Of a stretch of DNA of 64,000 nt, positions 60,472 to 64,000 are shown piece by piece; position 1 is the first letter of the stretch, and every line of letters begins with the position of its first letter. The notes under the pieces were generated by a model, which saw only the letters and a program-made list of their open reading frames with translations, was not told the DNA's origin and made no database searches. The translations under genes and the position numbers were made by a program. Origin of the DNA: JANPBY01 sp963851405 (GTDB lineage Bacteria; Actinomycetota; Actinomycetes; DATJPE01); assembly GCA_963851405.1 (NCBI GenBank), contig CAWKPB010000006.1:248001-312000 (forward strand), written 5' to 3'.

Positions 60472-61029
60472 CTAGGCCCGCCGGAGGTACCCGTTGGCCC
60501 GAGGACAGATGTGGCCCTCCGGATCGAGTGGGAGTTCGCAGAAGGGGCACGGCGGCCGCCCAGCGCTGACTACGGCCAGAGCACGCTTGGCGAAAGCCCG
60601 AGCTGCCGCGCCGGTGAGGGTGACCCGAAGAAGGTCAGGACCCCCCTCGTCATCGTCGAGATCAACCTCTTCGTCGCCGGTCACCGCACCCGCCTCGATG
60701 ACGACCCGTTCGGATTCGGCGTCCCAGGCCAGGGACATGGCTCCGACGCGGAACTCTTCGGTGAGTGGCATCTCGAGTGGCATCGCGTCATCGAGATCGA
60801 CGGGCGCGACCGCGGGAATCGGTGCTGCACCCGTCGTTCGCCGCAGGACTTCATCGAGCAACTCGTTCACTCTCTCGGCGAGGACTTCTACCTGCTGCTT
60901 CTCAAGGGACACCGAGGTGGATGACCCAGCACCCGTAGCCTGCAGGTAGAAGGTCCTTTGGCCGGGCTCACCGACCGTTCCAGCGACGAATCGCTCCGGA
61001 GGGTCGAAACCGAACACCATGCGTGGCAT
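60472..61029 (-). CDS. DUF3090 family protein with zinc-knuckle C terminus
   Basis: 185 aa protein known only as a conserved actinobacterial family. The start (RMVFGFDPPERFVAGTVGEPG) and the end (CPFCELPLDPEGHICPRANG) are both family hallmarks; the C-C-H-C group probably binds zinc. An acidic loop (EEVDLDDDEGG) lies in the middle. Found with SCO1664- and MSMEG_4193-family genes, here as one co-directional trio. ATG 61029 follows TAGGCT by six bases, so it also has its own promoter. Confidence 0.86.
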   Translation of the reverse strand: MPRMVFGFDPPERFVAGTVGEPGQRTFYLQATGAGSSTSVSLEKQQVEVLAERVNELLDEVLRRTTGAAPIPAVAPVDLDDAMPLEMPLTEEFRVGAMSLAWDAESERVVIEAGAVTGDEEVDLDDDEGGPDLLRVTLTGAAARAFAKRALAVVSAGRPPCPFCELPLDPEGHICPRANGYLRRA

Positions 61030-61035
61030 GGACTG

Positions 61036-61041
61036 AGCCTA
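61036..61041 (-). promoter_or_regulatory. -10 box of leaderless DUF3090 gene
   Basis: TAGGCT on the minus strand, six bases before the ATG at 61029. Confidence 0.5.
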
Positions 61042-61054
61042 CGAGACGCCCAGT

Positions 61055-61765
61055 TCAGGCCGCGGGGTCCGTCCCCGCTCCCCCGCCAACGGCGCCATCA
61101 CCGGATGGTCGGCGGCCGCGGCGCGCTCGACCCAATCCCGCGAAGGAGCCGCCCGTGTCGTTGAGCCGGAGCACAAACGGACGGGTCTCCCCGTAGCGAA
61201 TGACGGTCACCGAACAGGGATCAACATGAATACGCTGGAAGAGGTCGAGATGCATGCCGAGCGCATCAGCCACCACGGACTTGATGACGTCGCCGTGTGT
61301 CACCGCGGCCCATACGGCCGACGGGCCCAACTGGGCATTCCATTCCCGGACGGCTTGAACGGCGCGAGTTTGGACCTCGGGCATGAATTCGCCGCCCGGG
61401 AACGTCACCGAGCTCGGATGAACCTGGATGGCCCCCCAGAGTTTCCGCTTGGTCAGAGACTTCAGGGATCGTCCGGTCCACTGGCCGTAGTCGCACTCAA
61501 TCAACCGGTCATCGACATGATTGATCGTGTGAGCCCGTCCCTTCCCCCGCGGTCCGGAGTCGACGATGGGCCCGGCGGTTTCGCGACATCGTTCGAGAGG
61601 GCTCGTGACGATGGCGTTCAAGCGCACCTCCCGCAGCCGGGTCGCGAGACTCTCGGCTTGCGTACGGCCGACGTCGTCGAGGTGGATCCCCGCGGCGCGG
61701 CCGGCGAGGACGCCCGAGGCGTTGGCCGACGTGCGGCCGTGCCTGATGAGCAGAACCGTTGTCAC
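61055..61765 (-). CDS. Histidine phosphatase-family protein (MSMEG_4193 type)
   Basis: 236 aa. The phosphohistidine motif is LIRHGRTSAN (RHG), with Arg in SPLERCRETA, an acid in IECDYGQWTG and the second His in AAVTHGDVIKSV, so all four catalytic residues of the phosphoglycerate-mutase-like fold are present. The natural substrate is unknown. The C terminus ends in a Gly-rich disordered stretch. GTG 61765 follows TAGGGT by six bases. First gene of the trio with DUF3090 and the kinase-like protein. Confidence 0.88.
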   Translation of the reverse strand: MTTVLLIRHGRTSANASGVLAGRAAGIHLDDVGRTQAESLATRLREVRLNAIVTSPLERCRETAGPIVDSGPRGKGRAHTINHVDDRLIECDYGQWTGRSLKSLTKRKLWGAIQVHPSSVTFPGGEFMPEVQTRAVQAVREWNAQLGPSAVWAAVTHGDVIKSVVADALGMHLDLFQRIHVDPCSVTVIRYGETRPFVLRLNDTGGSFAGLGRARRGRRPSGDGAVGGGAGTDPAA

Positions 61766-61771
61766 GCCGCG

Positions 61772-61777
61772 ACCCTA
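61772..61777 (-). promoter_or_regulatory. -10 box of leaderless MSMEG_4193-family gene
   Basis: TAGGGT on the minus strand, six bases before the GTG at 61765. Confidence 0.5.
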
Positions 61778-61784
61778 CTGTCGG

Positions 61785-62615
61785 TCAGGGAGTGGCCGAC
61801 CATGTGCCCGTAGCCAGCATCGTCAGGATCAGGATGCCTAGGGCGACTCGATAGATCACGAACGGCATGAACGAGTGGTTGGACACGTAGCGCAGGAGCC
61901 AGGCAATGACGGCGTAGCCGACGACGAATGCCACCGCCGTCGCCACAATGGTCGGCCCCCAGGCGACGGATTGCCCGGGCTCACCGATCTTGGTCATCTC
62001 GTATAGGCCCGAGAGCAACACGGCCGGGATGGAAAGCAAGAAGGAGTAGCGCGTCGCGGCCTCGCGGGTGTAGCCGAGGTATAGCCCTGCAGAGATGGAG
62101 GCACCGGACCGAGAGACGCCAGGGATCAGTGCGCAGGCCTGAGCCAGGCCGAACAGAATGCCGTCCTTCAGAGTGAGGTCCTCCATCGTCCGCGCCCGGG
62201 CACCGATCCGATCGGCGACGGCCAGCACTAGGCCGACACCGATCATCATGATCCCGACCAGGCGCAGGTCCCGGGCCACCGTCTCGATCTGATGCGAGAA
62301 CGCGAGCCCGAGGACCACGATGGGAACGGTTCCAGCGATCACGTACCACCCTTCGCGGGCGGAAAGATCGCCTCGAAGCTCGGGGCGGTACAGCGACTTG
62401 GTCCAAGTGCTCAGGATCCGGGCGATGTCGGCGCGAAAGTAGACGATCACCGCACCAACGGTTCCCAGCTGGGTGACCGCGGTGAAGGCCGCACCCGGGT
62501 CATCCCAGCCGAATGCCTCGCTGATGACCAACAGGTGTCCGCTGGAGGAGATGGGCAGGAACTCCGTAAGTGCCTGAACCACCCCCAGGACAACAGCTTC
62601 AAACCAACTGATCAC
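61785..62615 (-). CDS. uppP: Undecaprenyl-diphosphatase UppP/BacA
   Basis: 276 aa, about eight membrane helices. It dephosphorylates undecaprenyl pyrophosphate to recycle the cell-wall lipid carrier and often gives bacitracin resistance. The two active-site motifs are ALTEFLPISSSGHL and IPGVSRSGASISAG. The GTG start overlaps the stop of the LLM oxidoreductase gene by four bases (GTGA), so the two are coupled. Confidence 0.96.
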   Translation of the reverse strand: MISWFEAVVLGVVQALTEFLPISSSGHLLVISEAFGWDDPGAAFTAVTQLGTVGAVIVYFRADIARILSTWTKSLYRPELRGDLSAREGWYVIAGTVPIVVLGLAFSHQIETVARDLRLVGIMMIGVGLVLAVADRIGARARTMEDLTLKDGILFGLAQACALIPGVSRSGASISAGLYLGYTREAATRYSFLLSIPAVLLSGLYEMTKIGEPGQSVAWGPTIVATAVAFVVGYAVIAWLLRYVSNHSFMPFVIYRVALGILILTMLATGTWSATP

Positions 62616-63661
62616 GTCGCGAGGCCGGCGTTCTCGAGCTCGGCGACCAAGGTGCCGAGCGTCGCCAGGCGTTCCTCCAACGATCCCGCCAACGTGGACA
62701 CCGTCAGGGTGGTCACGCCCGCCTCGGCGTACGCATGAAGCCGATCGCGCACGCGTTCGCGGGGGCCGATGAGGGAGGTCTGATCGATAAAGTCCCGAGG
62801 AACGGCTGCCGCGGCTTGGCCGTACTCCTTCGCCAGGAAGTGATCCTGCACTCGCGCGGCAGCGTCCTCATAACCCATGCGCACGGCCAGGGCGTTGTAG
62901 AAGTTCTGCTCCCGACTCCCCATCCCCCCGATGTAGAGCGCCGCATAGGAACGAATCGGGGCTGCGCAGATCTCGAGATCGTCGCCGAGCACGACTGGGA
63001 CGGTCGGGACGACGTCGAAGTGCGCCATCGTGAGCCCCGCCCTCTCCCGTCCCGCCCGAATGTGCATCAGCGATTCCTCGGCGTGTTCGGGCGCAAAGAA
63101 GATCGCTAGCCATCCATCCGCGATCGCTCCAGCGAGTTCGAGGTTCTTCGGACCAACCGCGGCCAGATAGATCGGCAGTTCATCGCGCACCGGATGGACC
63201 GTCAGCCGCAGCGCCTTGCCAGGGCCGTCTGGGAGGGGCAGCGACCAGTGATCCCCCTCGTAGCGCACCGTTCGCCGCGACAAGGCCAGTCGGACGATCT
63301 CTACGTACTCACGAGTGCGGCCCAGGGGACGGTCGAAAGCGACCCCATGCCAGCCTTCTGAGACCTGGGGGCCGGACACGCCGAGACCCAGCCGAAACCT
63401 ACCTCCGGAGAGGGTGTCGAGCGTGGCGGCGGTCATGGCGGTCATGGCCGGTGTGCGGCCGGGAATCTGAAAGATCGCCGATCCCACGTCGATGCGGGTC
63501 GTCTGCGCTGCGATCCAGGACAAGACCGTGGCCGCATCAGAGCCGTACGCCTCCGCCGCCCAGACCACCGCGTAGCCCAACCGGTCCGCCTCTTGGGCCA
63601 ACACCAGATTGTCGGCATCGTTGCCGGCTCCCCAGTAGCCGAGGTTCAAACCGAGCTTCAT
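62612..63661 (-). CDS. LLM-class F420-dependent oxidoreductase
   Basis: 349 aa luciferase-like TIM barrel. Family features: GLNLGYWGAGNDADNLVLAQ at the N terminus, GSAIFQIPGRTPAMTAMTA, GRFRLGLGVSGPQVSEGWHG and IYLAAVGPKNLELAG. Actinobacterial members mostly use coenzyme F420 rather than FMN; the substrate is unknown. GGGGAGAG lies three bases before the ATG, and TAGTGT at 63692-63697 is a possible -10. First gene of a pair with uppP. Confidence 0.9.
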   Translation of the reverse strand: MKLGLNLGYWGAGNDADNLVLAQEADRLGYAVVWAAEAYGSDAATVLSWIAAQTTRIDVGSAIFQIPGRTPAMTAMTAATLDTLSGGRFRLGLGVSGPQVSEGWHGVAFDRPLGRTREYVEIVRLALSRRTVRYEGDHWSLPLPDGPGKALRLTVHPVRDELPIYLAAVGPKNLELAGAIADGWLAIFFAPEHAEESLMHIRAGRERAGLTMAHFDVVPTVPVVLGDDLEICAAPIRSYAALYIGGMGSREQNFYNALAVRMGYEDAAARVQDHFLAKEYGQAAAAVPRDFIDQTSLIGPRERVRDRLHAYAEAGVTTLTVSTLAGSLEERLATLGTLVAELENAGLAT

Positions 63662-63713
63662 GGACTCTCCCCTGGTGCGCGTGTGGCGGCGACACTAGTG
63701 CCACGGGTCTCGC

Positions 63714-63719
63714 TAGCCT
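63714..63719 (+). promoter_or_regulatory. -10 box of leaderless aldo/keto reductase gene
   Basis: TAGCCT followed by seven bases and the ATG at 63727. Confidence 0.45.
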
Positions 63720-63726
63720 CGCATCC

Positions 63727-64000
63727 ATGCAACAACGGATGCTGGGGCGGACCGGCCTGCGGGTGTCCCGCCTCGGCCTCGGCACCATGACCTGGGGCCG
63801 TGACACCGACGAGCATGAGGCCCGCGAGCAGCTGAGCCTGTTTGCGGAGGCTGGCGGCACGCTCGTCGATACGGCCGCGGCGTACGGCGCTGGCATGAGC
63901 GAGGAGGTACTCGGCAGCCTTCTCGGTGACGTGGTGGATCGGGAACAACTCGTTTTGGCCACGAAAGCAGGCATCACCCGGTCGCCCGAAGGGCATCGAG
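63727..64000 (+). CDS. Aldo/keto reductase, 5' part only
   Basis: The first 91 codons of a gene cut by the window end. The product starts MQQRMLGRTGLRVSRLGLGT and shows the catalytic Asp and Tyr in VDTAAAYGAGMSEEVLG, then LVLATKAGI (the Lys), the ordered active-site residues of NADPH-dependent aldo/keto reductases. Substrate unknown. It is divergent from the LLM oxidoreductase gene, with 65 bases between. Confidence 0.88.
   Translation, partial: MQQRMLGRTGLRVSRLGLGTMTWGRDTDEHEAREQLSLFAEAGGTLVDTAAAYGAGMSEEVLGSLLGDVVDREQLVLATKAGITRSPEGHR

Noticed and set aside
1..64000. CRISPR arrays, tRNA or rRNA genes, insertion sequences, phage genes
   Set aside because: None was seen by eye: no regularly spaced repeats, no transposase or integrase, and no tRNA-like cloverleaf. 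A dedicated scan was not possible.

Overview
The window is chromosomal DNA from a high-GC Gram-positive actinomycete. The evidence is a complete Pup-proteasome system (pup, prcB, prcA, pafA, dop, mpa), its regulators pafB/pafC, the mycothiol ligase gene mshC, rbpA, a separate Lnt/polyprenol-mannose synthase pair, and a gene order (exonuclease - helY - tatC - tatA - pafC - pafB - pafA - prcAB - pup - dop - mpa - trmI - recB-like - metH - PAC2 - mshC) that follows the Mycobacterium Rv2090-Rv2130 and Streptomyces SCO16xx neighbourhoods. I cannot name the genus. No rRNA, tRNA, CRISPR array, insertion sequence or phage gene was seen.

Layout. 1-6545: a MerR regulator, a tandem glycine riboswitch driving gcvP, then a tight type III polyketide synthase / methyltransferase / FAD hydroxylase cluster (phenolic lipid or quinone type). 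6569-11535: housekeeping and accessory genes (HAD phosphatase, hot-dog thioesterase, Xre-RES toxin-antitoxin pair, GDPD, UMF1-type MFS transporter, rbpA behind a SigR-type promoter). 11527-14501: fxsA, ppm1 and lnt. 14528-24526: a lysine-fermentation-type cluster (kal, kamE, kamD, an embedded amidohydrolase, kdd, divergent kamA), followed by an Lrp regulator, an acyl-CoA dehydrogenase and a proline peptidase. 24602-27336: K+ channel, 5'-3' exonuclease, acyl-ACP desaturase with a double-palindrome operator. 27429-45279: helY, dagK, tatCA, a zinc-ribbon protein, pafBC, two FKBPs, pafA-prcA-prcB-pup, an ApbE/ferric-reductase cassette on the opposite strand, dop and mpa. 45442-49858: a truncated AAA ATPase, trmI, a site-2 protease and a RecB-like nuclease. 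49947-64000: an ABC exporter, HAD phosphatase, metH (frameshifted), PAC2, mshC, an actinobacterial SCO1664/DUF3090/MSMEG_4193 module, uppP, an LLM oxidoreductase and the start of an aldo/keto reductase.

How the genes work together. Pup is encoded ending in Gly-Gly-Glu, so PafA can use it directly, Dop would act mainly as the depupylase, and Mpa (C-terminal GQYL) feeds the PrcBA core. KamA, KamDE, Kdd and Kal form a continuous route from lysine to crotonyl-CoA except for the Kce cleavage step, which is not in the window. Lnt and Ppm1 are translationally coupled in lipoprotein and lipomannan synthesis.

A recurrent regulatory theme is the arrangement TAnnnT - 6 to 8 nt - ATG/GTG, which predicts leaderless mRNAs for about twenty genes and fixes several start codons. 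The most interesting items are the lysine cluster with its embedded amidohydrolase, the desaturase operator, the SigR-like rbpA promoter, the RES toxin operon with its operator repeats, the kinase-like/phosphatase module beside mshC, the ApbE cassette without a visible flavin acceptor, and the metH frameshift.
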